Source: Marisa cornuarietis
Taxonomy: Eukaryota; Mollusca; Gastropoda; Architaenioglossa; Ampullariidae
DNA: 64,000 bases
NCBI GenBank assembly: GCA_004794655.1
Contig: SMMW01000077.1
Location: 744,001 to 808,000, forward strand
Reading direction: 5' to 3'
Shown here: positions 25,285-37,010 of the stretch, one piece after another
Position numbering within the stretch: position 1 is the stretch's first letter
Layout of the letters: the number at the start of each line of letters is the position of its first letter
Translations under genes and position numbers: made by a program
Notes under the pieces: model-generated
What the model saw: only the letters and a program-made list of their open reading frames with translations
Database searches by the model: none
What the model was told of the DNA's origin: nothing

Positions 25285-26300
25285 CTATGAGTATCCTCCA
25301 CATTCACCGTAAATCATTCCATTTGGAGTTCTTACTGTCACATTCAAGAAACTTTTCATTGCAAATAAATGGACTTTTTCAACAATAATGTTATCCGCAT
25401 ACAGACCCCACACCTCAGAAGCATACAGCAGAATTGGCTGAATTTGTGAATCGAATAATTTGTAAAACAAAAAGGGATTACAATCTACAAGGCGCCAAAG
25501 AACTTTTCGAATTCCTATTACTCTTTTGTGTGCCTTCGCTGCTAAGTTATTTAAGGCATGAAAAACACACAGAGTGTTGACAGAATTATTCCTAGATATT
25601 TAGAACTATTGACTATTTCCAATTTTGTACCATCATAATACCATTCTTCTTTTCTAGCAACATGACCCCCGTTCCTGAAAATAACCACATTCGATTTCTT
25701 CATATTTACAACTAAGTCCAAGTGTTTTGCTGTTCTATATAGAATATTCAACTGGTTTTGTAAGCCACTCACTGTATCAGAAAATAGGGCAATATCGTCC
25801 GCAAATAAAAGGAGAAATAATTGGATTAACTCGGGACTGATCTGAATACCATGTAGACCTTTTGTGCGGATTTCGTTTGTAAGCTCATTAATAAATAGTG
25901 AGAATAATATCGGACTACATATTTCCCCTTGCTTCAAGCCCCTAAGACATTCAAAATAGTCTGTCAGATGGGCCCCTACTCCAACTTTAGCTTTTACTAC
26001 ATTATACATATTCCAGAGTTTATCTCTCGTAACAGAATCAAATTCATTATTAAAATCTATGAATGCTACATATAACTTTTTATGATATCGAAGTTGTTTT
26101 TGTATGATAACAGCTAATGTGAAAATGTGATCTATAGTACTATGATCTCGTCTGTAACCAGCCTGCTCCTCACCAAGAATATCATTATGTTCAATACAAC
26201 TAGTAATCTTTTGGTTCAGAATGGAAGTATAAATCTTACTACATATGTTTAAGAGGGATATTCCTCGATAATTACCTGGCTTATTTCTGTCTCCTTTTTA
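25285..26300 (-). pseudogene. LINE copy 2: reverse transcriptase
   Basis: On the - strand the RT motifs occur in the expected order: NYRGISLLNIC (near 26255-26290), GEEQAGYRRDHST, LYVAFIDFNNEFDSVTRD (near 26030-26090, with the first catalytic Asp), RGLKQGEICSPILFSLF, then the catalytic box LLFADDIALFSD (near 25785-25815). SKYLGI follows, then, after a frameshift near 25550, the thumb-like segment PILLYASEVWG (near 25385-25440). One 459-bp stretch (25551-26009) is uninterrupted. Frameshifts flank it on both sides. It was presumably active in the fairly recent past. Confidence 0.9.
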
Positions 26301-26585
26301 TGTAGTGGCTGAATAACTGCCTCAGTCCATGCATCAGGGAATTGACTGCTATCAAAGAGAAAATTAAAATAGGACATTATAAAGGGTGAAGTTTTATGTA
26401 ATGAGTGTTTAAAATATTCCCCTATCAGTTTGCCAGGTCCAGGTGCTTTACTATCTTTTAATGATTTGACTGCCCTGTGAATCTCTTCTACTGTAATGAG
26501 ACTGTTTAGGTATTCACTTTCATCATCACTAACAGCAAATGTTTCATTTGTATCCTGTTCCTGTCTGGAACATGCATTTGGTAAG

Positions 26586-26591
26586 TTGAAC
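26586..26591. repeat. Left target-site duplication of the foldback element
   Basis: TTGAAC, identical to 27926-27931. Removing the element plus one copy rejoins the LINE sequence on both sides. Confidence 0.85.
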
Positions 26592-27925
26592 TATGGGGCG
26601 CCAAGAGGGGAATTTTCTCAAATTTGCTATTTCTAGCTATACATTGCAATGTATAATTATAAAATGCAGTGTATCGCTATAGATTGCATTTTATATTTAT
26701 ACAATTCATTCTATACTTATAGATTGCATTCTCTAGCTATACATTGCATTCTATAAGTATAAAATGTATAATGATACATTGCAATGTATAGCTAGAGAGA
26801 GAAAACTCGGTAAAAACCGAAGTGTTTCATTTATATTATACTCAGAAGTTGCTATCCAATTCATTTTATATATACATTTCAATTCTTTAGCTATAGAATG
26901 CATTCTAGCTATACATTCGAAATCTATATTTATACATTGCATTCTATAACTTCTGACTTGAAATGTATACGGAACGAGGCTGGCTCATTTGCATATGGGA
27001 AAAGAAGGTCAAAGACCAACCAATCAGTGCGCTCGTACCAATGGTCTTCTTCGTTCTTGTGCAACTACAAAACTATGCAGTTCAAGAGGAAAACTATAAT
27101 TCTAAGGGTCGAGTAAAATAGTACCCCTACCCCATTTGTTTTTTTAACGTCTGACCACCCGCATTTTCTTCCAAACAGAATACGAGAGGGAAGGAGATTT
27201 CGTGCGCATGGCATTCAGCACTCACACTCAGCTTGACGGCGGTGTGGTTTCCCTAATTTATTGCAGGTAGTGGGTTGGCCAGTGTCTCGTATTGCGCCCT
27301 GCCCTTCCCTTTGTCCGGTTAAAGTACACACATTTCAAGACTTACAAATAATAGGATTAAAGAAGGAGAAAGGGAGGTTAACAGACGGTCACTGGATTAT
27401 TTACACATTTGAACAAAACAAAACAACACATTCTGCGACCAAAGGTTTTTGGTCTCTACGATCCCAAGTTGCAGACGACTCTCCGCCATTGCTATGAGCG
27501 CACTGATTGGTTGGTCTTTGACCTTCTTTTCCCATATGCAAATGAGCCAGCCTCGTTCCGTATACATTTCAAGTCAGAAGTTATAGAATGCAATCTATAA
27601 ATATAGATTTCACATGTATAGCTAGAATGCATTCTATAGCTAAAGAATTGAAAGGTATATATAAAATGAATTGGATAGCAACTTCTGAGTATAATATAAA
27701 TGAAACACTTCGGTTTTTACCGAGTTTTCTCTCTCTAGCTATACATTGCAATGTATAATTATAGAATGCAATCTATAAGTATAGAATGAATTGTATAAAT
27801 ATAAAATGCAATCTATAAGTATAAAATGCAATGTATAGCTATACATTGTGTTGTGTATAATTATACATTGCAATTTATAGCTAGAAATAGCAAATTTGAG
27901 AAAATTCCCCTCTTGGCGCCCCATA
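26592..27925. mobile_element. Foldback DNA transposon with long TIRs and 6-bp TSD
   Basis: The element begins TATGGGGCGCCAAGAGGGG and ends with its reverse complement. It is flanked by the exact direct repeat TTGAAC (26586-26591 and 27926-27931). The arms are about 443 bp (26592-27034) and 430 bp (27496-27925), near-identical inverted copies around a 461-bp centre. Each arm carries a subterminal array of short palindromic motifs such as TATACATTGCAATGTATA, then a unique part ending at GTGCGCTC / GAGCGCAC. No transposase coding is seen in the centre, so it is non-autonomous. It sits inside LINE copy 2 and is therefore younger. A 6-bp TSD is unusual; IS3EU or Dada-like superfamilies are possibilities only. 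Confidence 0.9.
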
Positions 27926-27931
27926 TTGAAC
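27926..27931. repeat. Right target-site duplication of the foldback element
   Basis: TTGAAC, identical to 26586-26591, directly after the terminal GGCGCCCCATA. Confidence 0.85.
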
Positions 27932-28291
27932 ACCTGTGAAAGATGACCATACCACTTGTTCTTTAGAAATGTTATTTAAGCAAACTTCATCCCTTTGTAG
28001 TGAGTGACCTTATTTTGTTCCAAAATGATTTCTGATCAGTTAAATTATCATGAAGGGTTTTAACGGTGAGCCTTTTATGTTCTCGCTTTTTAAATTGCAG
28101 CAAGCAGTTGTATTTCTTTCTTTTCTGTAAATAGTTCATTTTGTCTTCATTTAGGAGAGTTATATTGAATTTTTTTAAGCTTTCTGTTTTCCTATTTTGT
28201 TTGCATAGTCAAACCATTTATTTCTCCTTTTCATACCTACATGTATGTGCTCTTGATACACTGACCAGCTAATCTTAATCCTTCATTAAAT

Positions 28292-28937
28292 TTATCTAAT
28301 GCAGCATTGACAACACTTGTTGACCTCTACTGACTCCAAATTATTATTAAAAATGCAAAGTTTTTCAGCGCTCCAACTGAATTTCTCAAAAGTAAAACCA
28401 TTGGATTCTGTTGATAGAAGATTATCAAGGGAAAGAACTACTTCCACCGGCATGTGTTTGGAATCGCCAATAGGTCTAACTTGAAGCTCCCTACATTTAC
28501 TTATAAGGGATGTGGAAAGTACAAAATAATCATTTACACTACAACCAGAATTTGATACACATGTCAAGTTGTCAGAGGACCGACATCTTAGTAAACCATT
28601 TACAATGCAAAATTCAAATTCAGTCGAGACTTGAAGTAGAAAAGAACCAAATACATTTACTGTAGAATCAGCAGACCTACGATTGAATTCATTAGCTGAG
28701 TCGTTATCTCATTTGTCATTAGAGTGGTACAACTCATCAATTTCTTCATCTTCCCTCAAATTCTCATCGCCCGTTCTTGCATTAAGGTCTCCAAATACAA
28801 TAAGAGGAAGGTGGCCAGAGATTCTAATTATCTCTAAACTGCAGTCTTCAAGCATCGAAATGCCATGATAACTATCAGTATGTTTGTAGTATGGAGAGTC
28901 AACAGGTGGAATCTAAACACCTAGCAACATGGCGTCT
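28292..28937 (-). pseudogene. LINE copy 2: APE-like endonuclease fragment
   Basis: On the - strand the translation contains IPPVDSPYY, then VFGDLNARTG (near 28765-28800), the conserved GDxN active-site motif of APE-type LINE endonucleases, and further on GDSKHMPVEV (near 28440-28460), the degenerate equivalent of the SDHxP motif. The N-terminal third of the domain is missing. A TAG stop sits directly before IPPV, where related elements have a Tyr codon, so this copy cannot make an intact enzyme. Confidence 0.85.
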
Positions 28938-28940
28938 GTA

Positions 28941-29135
28941 TCAGTGTGTGTGAGAATATGTGTGACCGTGAGTTTGTGTCCATGTGAGAGTGCGTGTGAG
29001 GGTGTGTGTGTGTGAGAATGTGTGGTTAGAGTGGAGGAGAAAAAGGAAGTCTGTATGTGTGTGTGTGTGTGTGTGTACGTGCGTGTGTACGTGCGTGTAT
29101 ATCTGTAAAAAAAAGTGTGTGCGTGTGTCTTCATA
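28941..29135. repeat. GT-rich imperfect microsatellite at LINE copy 2 5' end
   Basis: Runs of GTGTGTG interrupted by AGAA, ACGTGC and similar. It lies directly beyond the 5' truncation point of the LINE. Confidence 0.85.
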
Positions 29136-32100
29136 TGAATGCATGCTTGTCGGTGTGTCTGTGGATATCTGTCTGGTCAGCGGCTCAAAGGCCACGTGTA
29201 GGATCACACACTAAACACGATGTACGCGCCGCACGTTTCACGTGATTACGTCGATGGTGTCGGAAAGACGTTTGTAGAGAGCAGAGGCCAGTCACAGGCT
29301 CACAGACAGGAAATCCCTCCCCTGCTCCCATTGATCTGACCACTTGGGTGGGTGGGCGAGGGTCAGCTGCAGGTGTACACGATACGATCAAGGGCAGCTT
29401 ACTCTGGCCTCAAGGCACGCAATCGTGAATCAGCGTCCGGTACCAGCGTCCAGTGGGAGCATGATGGCATGAGGGCATGATGGCATGAGGGAATGATGGC
29501 TTTACGGCGAGTCAGGCTTCGCCAGCTCAGTGCTAGTCGGCTTTGGCTTAGACAGACTCGCTTAGACTTTGGCTCACTGTGCTGTGTATCTCATGTCGGA
29601 GAGAAAGAAGAGAGCAGTGCTGCTCGCCCCACCTTCTCGTTCCAGTGTTTTCTCTGAAAAAATTTCTGCTCGTTTTCGGCTCGTTGGTCCTGATCTTCTA
29701 CTTTCCTCTTATTCCTCGAAATTCCAGTTTTATCTCGTACTCATCGCTCGTTCCTGCGGGTCCTGTTTCCCTCTGACGCCGCTTTGCTTTCCGTCATGCT
29801 GGTCATTTTGTCTCACCCTCCCACTTTTTCCTCTCTTTTGGTGGTGGCGCTGAGACTTCATGTTATTTAGGAGTCTCTGTGTACAAGCGTGACGTCACGA
29901 GGTTCGCCTCATTTTGAGCACGGTCTGTCTCTCGAGATTCAAAAATGGTTAGTTTAAGCATCGAGTCATAAGAAAAACAACTGAATCTTACTAGACCTTT
30001 AAGTTTGTTGTGGCCAATGATTTGATATCCACGTTGTATGTCGCAGTAGCCGCCCTCACCAAATCACTAACCTTTTAGCGATCATCAGCTGCCGATTCAT
30101 CGTCATTGGCCTGTTGTGTGGGTAGCAGGCGATTCTCACCCACTAATTTTCTACCTGGATTTGGGGCCCGTTAGCCGCCACTGACTCCGTTTCCTGGGTA
30201 GAGATCCTCCGGTCCGCTATCTGGGTAGGTACCCTTTAGTGGGTGCTAGCCCACTAGCTGAGTAGAACGTGTCAGGCGTCGAAAGACCGCTAGCAGGCTA
30301 AGGACCCGGAAGCGGAAGCAGATATTCCTGTCTTATCTGAGTGCGTGCATGTGAGTCTGTGATCTGTCTTCAACATCTGCCTCTGTCTGTTTCTATCTGC
30401 CTGTGTTCGCTAGTTTTACTCATGTGTAAATTAGTTTTATCGACACCTACCTGCGCTCACGTCTGTTTGTACTGTACATGTCTATTTGACTTAGATGGCA
30501 ATAAACTAATATAATATCAGACATTAGACATTATAATAAACATACCAGAGACGCTGAAGGACGATGAAAACAATACACAATAAAAGAAAGCATGTCATTG
30601 GTTGTAGGAGTATCTAGTGCTACTGCAGCGGTCAGCCGGCCGGCCGGCCAGCCAGTCAATAGTTTCTGTCTCTTCTATCGCCCATGTTGGACCGGGAACT
30701 CGTGGATAAAATCAGAGTCTGGGAGGATCATTATTATTATAAAGACAATGGTGATAACACTTGGGTGATGTGATGATGTGTATTATTTCTTGATGCAAAA
30801 GCTTGGGGCTGCTTTGCTCGTACCAACGGTCCCAACATTGTGAGCCGCCGGTGAAAACTCGACTGGACTGAAATGTAAGTCCGCCGACAGGTCAAGGGAG
30901 GAAACTGTTTGACACTTTCAGTTTTTGGACAAAGGGCGCAGTCTGGCGGCCAGTGCAGAAAGCTGACTTCAAATATGAGAGGGTAGGGAAGGGAGTGAAA
31001 ATGGATTTGGCAGTGTCAGACATTACCCATAATACATTGCTGCTTGAACTTTGTGTTCTCTCTTTTCATGCGCGTGGTCTGGCTACTGCAGATGATGGCT
31101 CTGTGACATGGCAATCTTTTAGTTTCTGTCTACATCACGCTGCTACCAAGTATCCGAGTTCGATACCAGACGAACCGACCGACCTTCACACTTTCACCTC
31201 TGACTTCCAAAATGTTCCTCTACAACCTTACATTAAGGAGACCGTCTCACAACTGTTGGTCTGTGTGTCTGCAGTAGGTACATAAGCTAGTGTCCTTAAC
31301 CATAAATCAGTTCCTCACTATTTCTTTTCTTTTCCAGGAAATGTAGCTAACGCTCTGTATTTAAAAACAAGACAATGGCGCTGTAATTAAAACGAGGCTA
31401 AATATTCACATTTCCAAATCCACGACAAGCCTGAGTGTTCCAGTCACCAGAGTCCAGAAGTTTGCTAAAAATCTTGAATCACAAATCCCAGAAGCTGGAC
31501 CACATCCACCAAGACAAGATGCTACTGTCCGTCCTGTGAATCCCTTTGTTGTATGTATCGTCAGAATAATCGTCTTCCTCTGAATACTTTTGATATAACT
31601 CCATCTCATCCCTGTGAATACCTTTGACTACTCTCCTTCTATTGTTATAATACTTCTACTTCGTCTGCTACTATTTCTGATCTTGCTCAATATTTTCCTG
31701 AATTTTCTTGTGGTTTTTTTTCTTCTGAATTTTTCAGACATTTTTTATATTTCACTTATTAAATGTCTTCTGTTTACAATCTGTTTGCATCCCTTTCTTC
31801 TTAAATCTTCTGTGTGCCGATGTTCTGACGGTCTTTAGCATCGCACCCTCCACCACCAGCACAATACCCCGGGTGTGGAACTCTCCTCCTTTAATGCGGT
31901 GATGATTTCTATCTGTCAGGAGAGTGCAGTCTTGTACATGATGTAGAGCCCCTTTATTCTCCCTAAGTTATTGCATCTGTTGATTTGAATGAGAGCCGGC
32001 GAACACAGGAGAAAGAGTACTTCCATTCAGATGGCCACCATGACATAAGTGGAGTGGACAGACCGGAAATAGGACAAGAGTTACTCCCCGCCACTCCAGT

Positions 32101-32560
32101 TGTGCCCCTTTGACACAGGCCACAGAGAGGGAATTCGTCTTTGTGTGTTTTCAATTTATTGACACGTCTCCAAGGTCTGCTGTATGGTTACACGCCATAG
32201 AGTGCATGTACATGTATGCGCCAGTGTGTGTGTGTGTGTGCGTGCGTGTCACAAGGTAGTCATTTCTCAAAGGGGGTTGTCATAGGGTTGTAGCGAGTAC
32301 GCATGTCAGGGAGAAAAGACCCTGTACACTGTGTACAGGGACAAACGGCGAATTTTCAAGAGTCGGGACAAGCGCTTTAATCTGCCGCCGCCGCTGTCTC
32401 ATTGAAAACACTTTGGTGGCATCATGTGCACCCCATAATATGCACCCTATATGGATTTTGTCTCGGATTTAGGAGTTACAGACAGCGATGAGGAAGAAGA
32501 AAATATTATAAGAAGAAATCGTCTTTGATGTTTAACCTCAGACATAAAAGTGCACAAAGT
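29136..32560 (+). other. hh intron 1 stretch without recognised gene
   Basis: Contains one consensus CRE (29890-29897), a GGCATGA short repeat (29463-29496), a GGCC run (30638-30650) and a B-box-like GAGTTCGATACC (31156). Otherwise it is unique-looking. Confidence 0.6.
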
Positions 32561-32806
32561 ACAGAGTTTATACTTCTCTCCCCTTTCCTTCCCTTGTAGC
32601 CTCCCTTGTGTCTTCTCTCCCCTTTCCTTCCCTTGTAGCCTCCCTTGTGTCTTCTCTCCCCCTTCCTTCCCTTGTAGCCTCCGTTCTCTTTCTCTCCTGT
32701 CTTCTCAGGGAAACCTTTTCTTTCTCTCTCTTTCCCTCTCCCTCACTGCGTATGGGGTGGGGGGATCGGGTGCGTAAGAGTGTGTACATTGTGGGAAGTC
32801 GAGGTT

Positions 32807-32808
<2 letters not shown>

Positions 32809-32850
<42 letters not shown>
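32809..32850. repeat. (GCGT)n microsatellite
   Basis: About ten perfect GCGT/GTGC units. Confidence 0.97.
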
Positions 32851-32902
32851 ATTATTTCAATTTCGTGTATTTTGCTGTGCTGTAGTTTATTTTTACAGCA
32901 TG

Positions 32903-33855
32903 TTGGCTTGTTTGTGACTGTAGATCGTCTGTTGGCTTGTTTGTCACTGTAGATCATCTGTTGGTTTGTTTGTCACTGTAGATCGTCTGTTGGCTTGTTT
33001 GTGACTGTAGATCGTCTGTTGGCTTGTTTGTGACTGTAGATCGTCTGTTGGCTTGTTTGTGACTGTAGATCATCTGTTGGCTTGTTTGTGACTGTAGATC
33101 ATCTGTTGACTTGTTTGTCACTGTAGATCGTCTGTTGACTTGTTTGTCACTGTAGATCATCTGTTGACTTGTTTGTGACTGTAGATCGTCTGTTGACTTG
33201 TTTGTGACTGTAGATCATCTGTTGGCTTGTTTGTGACTGTAGATCATCTGTTGGCTTGTTTGTGACTGTAGATCATCTGTTGACTTGTTTGTCACTGTAG
33301 ATCATCTGTTGACTTGTTTGTCACTGTAGATCGTCTGTTGACTTGTTTGTGACTGTAGATCATCTGTTGAATTGTTTATCACTGTAGATCGTCTGTTGGC
33401 TTGTTTATCACTGTAGATCATCTGTTGACTTGTTTGTCACTGTAGATCGTCTGTTGACTTGTTTGTGACTGTAGATCATCTGTTGACTTGTTTGTGACTG
33501 TAGATCATCTGTTGACTTGTTTGTCACTGTAGATCATCTGTTGACTTGTTTGTCACTGTAGATCGTCTGTTGGCTTGTTTGTCACTGTAGATCGTCTGTT
33601 GGCTTGTTTATCACTGTAGATCGTCTGTTGGCTTGTTTATCACTGTAGATCGTCTGTTGGCTTGTTTGTCACTGTAGATCGTCTGTTGGCTTGTTTATCA
33701 CTGTAGATCGTCTGTTGGCTTGTTTGTCACTGTAGATCGTCTGTTGGCTTGTTTGTCACTGTAGATCGTCTGTTGGCTTGTTTATCACTGTAGATCGTCT
33801 GTTGGCTTGTTTGTCACTGTAGATCGTCTGTTGGCTTGTTTATCACTGTAGATCA
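32903..33855. repeat. Minisatellite, 29-bp unit, about 33 copies
   Basis: Unit TTGGCTTGTTTGTCACTGTA + GATCGTCTG. Three positions vary in mixed combinations (GGC/GAC, TGTC/TGTG/TATC, GATCG/GATCA). It follows directly on a polypyrimidine stretch and a (GTGC)n tract. Confidence 0.97.
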
Positions 33856-34008
33856 TCATCTACTTGGTCACGTGGTCAAAATCCCACAAAGCTTTCGGTG
33901 TAGGCCCTGTAGCTGGGAGTAGCGGCAGACTTAATGAGTTGGCAGTAGTGGCAATCTCTAAATTAACTCCCAGTCTCTTCATCATTTTACCAGCTGACCT
34001 AACGGAAC

Positions 34009-34219
34009 TGACGTCAGTTTGTGACGCCACTGTGCACGTCACTTCCGTCAACCCAGCGTGTCTCCTTTCTCTGCGCTTTACCTTCATCGACCCACTAGGT
34101 TATCACCATGGAGTGATATGTATTTAACTTCGTGGTATCAGTCTCTTCCTTACCTTTGTACGAAGCCAGTGGTCGCGTCATTGTACGTCACCTCCTTACC
34201 AAACCAGTGGGTGACGTCA
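34009..34219. promoter_or_regulatory. Second CRE cluster in hh intron 1
   Basis: TGACGTCA at 34009-34016 and 34212-34219, with further half-sites (TGACGCCA, CACGTCAC, TACGTCAC, GCGTCAT) between them. It lies directly after the 29-bp minisatellite. Confidence 0.45.
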
Positions 34220-35574
34220 CTCAAGTACCACAAGGTGGTGTCACCAAGGCCATGCTGTAAGTTTCGACCAGAACATCGCGAGTTCTTGTCTTGGCAAGTG
34301 ATGAAAACTCCCCTCCCTACTCAAAGGTCGGTAGCCGATTTGTCAGAAACTTTCCTCCTTACCCAGCACACATCAGAAAGAAAAGCCCTAAATGCGGTAG
34401 AAGCAGAGGCTTCCACTTTTGACACGGTGAACCCTTTTACACGTCGCTATGCCTATTGGCAGTAAGATTTTTGAAGATATTTACTTTCGTTTTTGTTTTT
34501 ATTTTTGTATTGTTATCTTTTTCTCTGTTTTAGGAGAAAACCAGCTTTTGAGTTTATTTCTTGTCTGACTTGTCAAAATCTGTTGTCTATTCTTGTCTAT
34601 GTCTTGTCACGTGTCTGTTGCTTGGTGTTATGCTTCGAATATGTGTTCAGTGTTAAGGCGAGTGCTATGCCGAACAAGTCTGATGTAGTTTTTAGTGGTA
34701 AAGTTTGTTGTTGTTGTTTTTTTTTTTGGTAGTTTGTCAAGTCTTTTCATTGGGCGCTACACTTCATAAATGTTTATCTCTGTAGTATGTCTATAAAATG
34801 ACTAGGTTGTCTGTAAACTGGGCCAGTGTCTAGTGTCTAGTGTCGAGCACTATGAGTGAGCCTGCAGTAGAGCATTATTGCTTACAGTCATCATTTTCCG
34901 TCCTATCGTCTGGACCTAAATAAGTTTGTGAGAGCACTACCACAATGACCATTTATTGTTCGTGAAACCTCCACTCTTGGAGAAAAGTAGACTGTTTATA
35001 GGGGTGGGGGGTGGCGGAGCGGCAGAAGAGGCCACAAGGGGAGATCAATATGATGCAGTGAGGAGAAAGAATGAGAGTTTGAGCAAATCTCGGTTTGGTG
35101 GCAACCTTCCTCCACCCTCCATCTCCCACCCACCCACCCACCCATCCTGCCCATGTGGTAACGCCTGTCGACTGGACGCAGGGTACTTACTGTCCCTCCC
35201 CCTCCACTACTGACTGACTCACACACCAGCCGCCAGCAGGGGGAGTAATTACGCATGGCGGAGCAAGCAGACGACATCGATCAATCTGCAAAATGGCGAC
35301 ACTCGGAGCACCACTTGTCTTTCTATAATTGGGTTTAATGTCGTCTGCTCGGACACCGATACATTGGCTCGTGGGGCTGCTAGGCGGGTGTGTGTGGGGG
35401 GGGTGAGGGGTAAGATGGCAGCACAGTAGTGCTTGGGTGGGGCACCGCTGTGAGCGGTGGGGAGAAGGGAGGAGCAGTCTGCCCGGGCATCGCGATGACG
35501 AGGGCAGACGGCATCACTTCGAGGTCATGTCCTCGACAACACTGGCTACAGTTGGCAGTTGGCGACTTTCCGGC

Positions 35575-35652
35575 GCACACATGCACACACACATGCACAC
35601 ACACATACACACATGCACATACACATGCACATACACACGCACACAAGGACGC
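35575..35652. repeat. ACAC/ATGC imperfect repeat
   Basis: Mixed CACACATGCA and CACATACA units. Confidence 0.9.
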
Positions 35653-36599
35653 ACGTGCACTATTGCAGTACCAGTTCTAGAGAAACTGTCTCATTGCACT
35701 TGAGTACCTGATCGTGTTGGAGGTTTTTCTCAGAGAAATATTTTACAAAATGATGGCTCGTGACTCGTGACGAGTTGTAAACGTAAAGAAAAAAAAACCT
35801 CCTGTTCATTTCAGTTCAGTGGGGAAGGAGCCCCGAGAGGGTGGTGACGGGTGACAGATGACCAAATGGTTGGGGACTGTTTTCTTCATCATTCATGTGC
35901 GTGCTACTTACTGTTGAGTTGTCAGAGACAGCAGCTCAGCGAGGGCCATGTTGTGAAGAAACACCAGCGCCGTCTTATATAATTTCGCAGGACGTTACAA
36001 TATGCAATTCCCAGCACAGAAAAGGTCCATCATCTCTCTCTCTCTCTCTCTTAGGCGATGTGTCTGTTAATGTTTATTTGAAAAAGAAGCATCCCTGTAT
36101 TATTTAATTGTGACCTCTCCCTGCTCTTTGTTACAGTGCAAAACACTGTCATCATACTGTATGTATGATTATTTATGTGGGTGATGTCAGTCAGACTGAG
36201 GTTTCGTGAGGGGTGGGTGTGCCTCGGACAACTATCTGAGACAAGCGATGATACGGAGCTTAGGGTCAGAGGTCAGTCACCTCCCTCACGGCCATCGTGT
36301 CGGTCGGACTCAAAACCTCCGGTCACATCCAACTCTTTCAGTCAAACTCAAGAAAACCGTTAGGTCACACACACTACTGGTCAGACAAGCGCCAGAATAT
36401 TTCATGAAAGAGTCTCATGCATCATTCAAATAGCTTCTTGCCTCTCTCTGTGATAACTTTTTTCGACAGGTGGAATTTGATGGAGTCATTACCTGGGTAC
36501 CTGCCCTCAACTCTGCGCCACCCTGCTCTCTGTACATATGTTATTCTCGAATACTCTTGTCTGTTATGAAAAACTTTTGTCTGTACATACTCAGCTTTG

Positions 36600-36710
36600 T
36601 CATACTTGACTGGCCTGGGTTCACCTCTCGTCTCGGGCACCCTGTTCTTTCTCGGCATGTGACATTTATTTACAGGGCTGGTGTTTGTCGTGATATAACC
36701 TTAGTTGCTG
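36600..36710 (+). mobile_element. SINE fragment, same family as 58885-59180
   Basis: Contains CTGGGTTCACCTCTCGTCTCG (B box), then CCTGTTCTTTCTC, GGCATGTGACATTTATTTACA and GGGCTG, closely paralleling the body at 58935-59000. The A box is not recognisable and similarity fades after about 36710. Confidence 0.55.
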
Positions 36711-36883
36711 GGTCACCGTACTACACCAAACACCACCACCACTGTCATATTCAACTACTCCAAACACCACCACCACTGTCATACTCAAGTCTACAAACCA
36801 TAGCACATGGCATGGGGGGTTATGGGGGGTTGTCTTGTGTTTACTGCTGGGCAATTCTCTCTCGCCAACGACTACCATTATGG

Positions 36884-37010
36884 CTGAAAGCTGGATTCAA
36901 GCAGCGGTACTTATGTTGGAGAAGTCAAAGCTGGATTTGTACAGCTGCACTCATGTTAGGGGACTCAAAGGTGGATTTAAACATCTGCACTGAGGGAAGT
37001 CAAAGAATGG
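36884..37010. repeat. Short tandem repeat, about 45-bp unit, 3 copies
   Basis: Three diverged copies of AAAGCTGGATT...CAGC...CACT...ATGTT...GAAGTCA. Confidence 0.6.

Larger units (their letters stand above)
24444..28940 (-). mobile_element. Non-LTR retrotransposon (LINE), copy 2, interrupted
   Basis: On the - strand this is a 5'-truncated LINE of about 3.2 kb, excluding a 1334-bp insertion at 26592-27925. In order it encodes part of an APE-type endonuclease (28292-28935), a reverse transcriptase (about 25285-26300) and a C-terminal Cys/His motif (24765-25097). The 3' end carries AATAAAG and abuts a (CA)n tract (24378-24443). The 5' truncation point abuts another CA-rich stretch (28941-29135). 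It is better preserved than copy 1 and clearly the same family, but carries several frameshifts and at least one stop. The clade cannot be fixed without a search; the APE endonuclease plus CCHC-like tail is compatible with several clades. Confidence 0.92.

Noticed and set aside
31963..32154. - strand ORF with CGLCQRG zinc-like motif
   Set aside because: One CxxC pair in a 63-aa ORF is not enough; no partner motif or similarity recognised.
32903..33855. CRISPR-like array (29-bp repeats)
   Set aside because: Repeats are directly adjacent without spacers, and the context is an animal intron.
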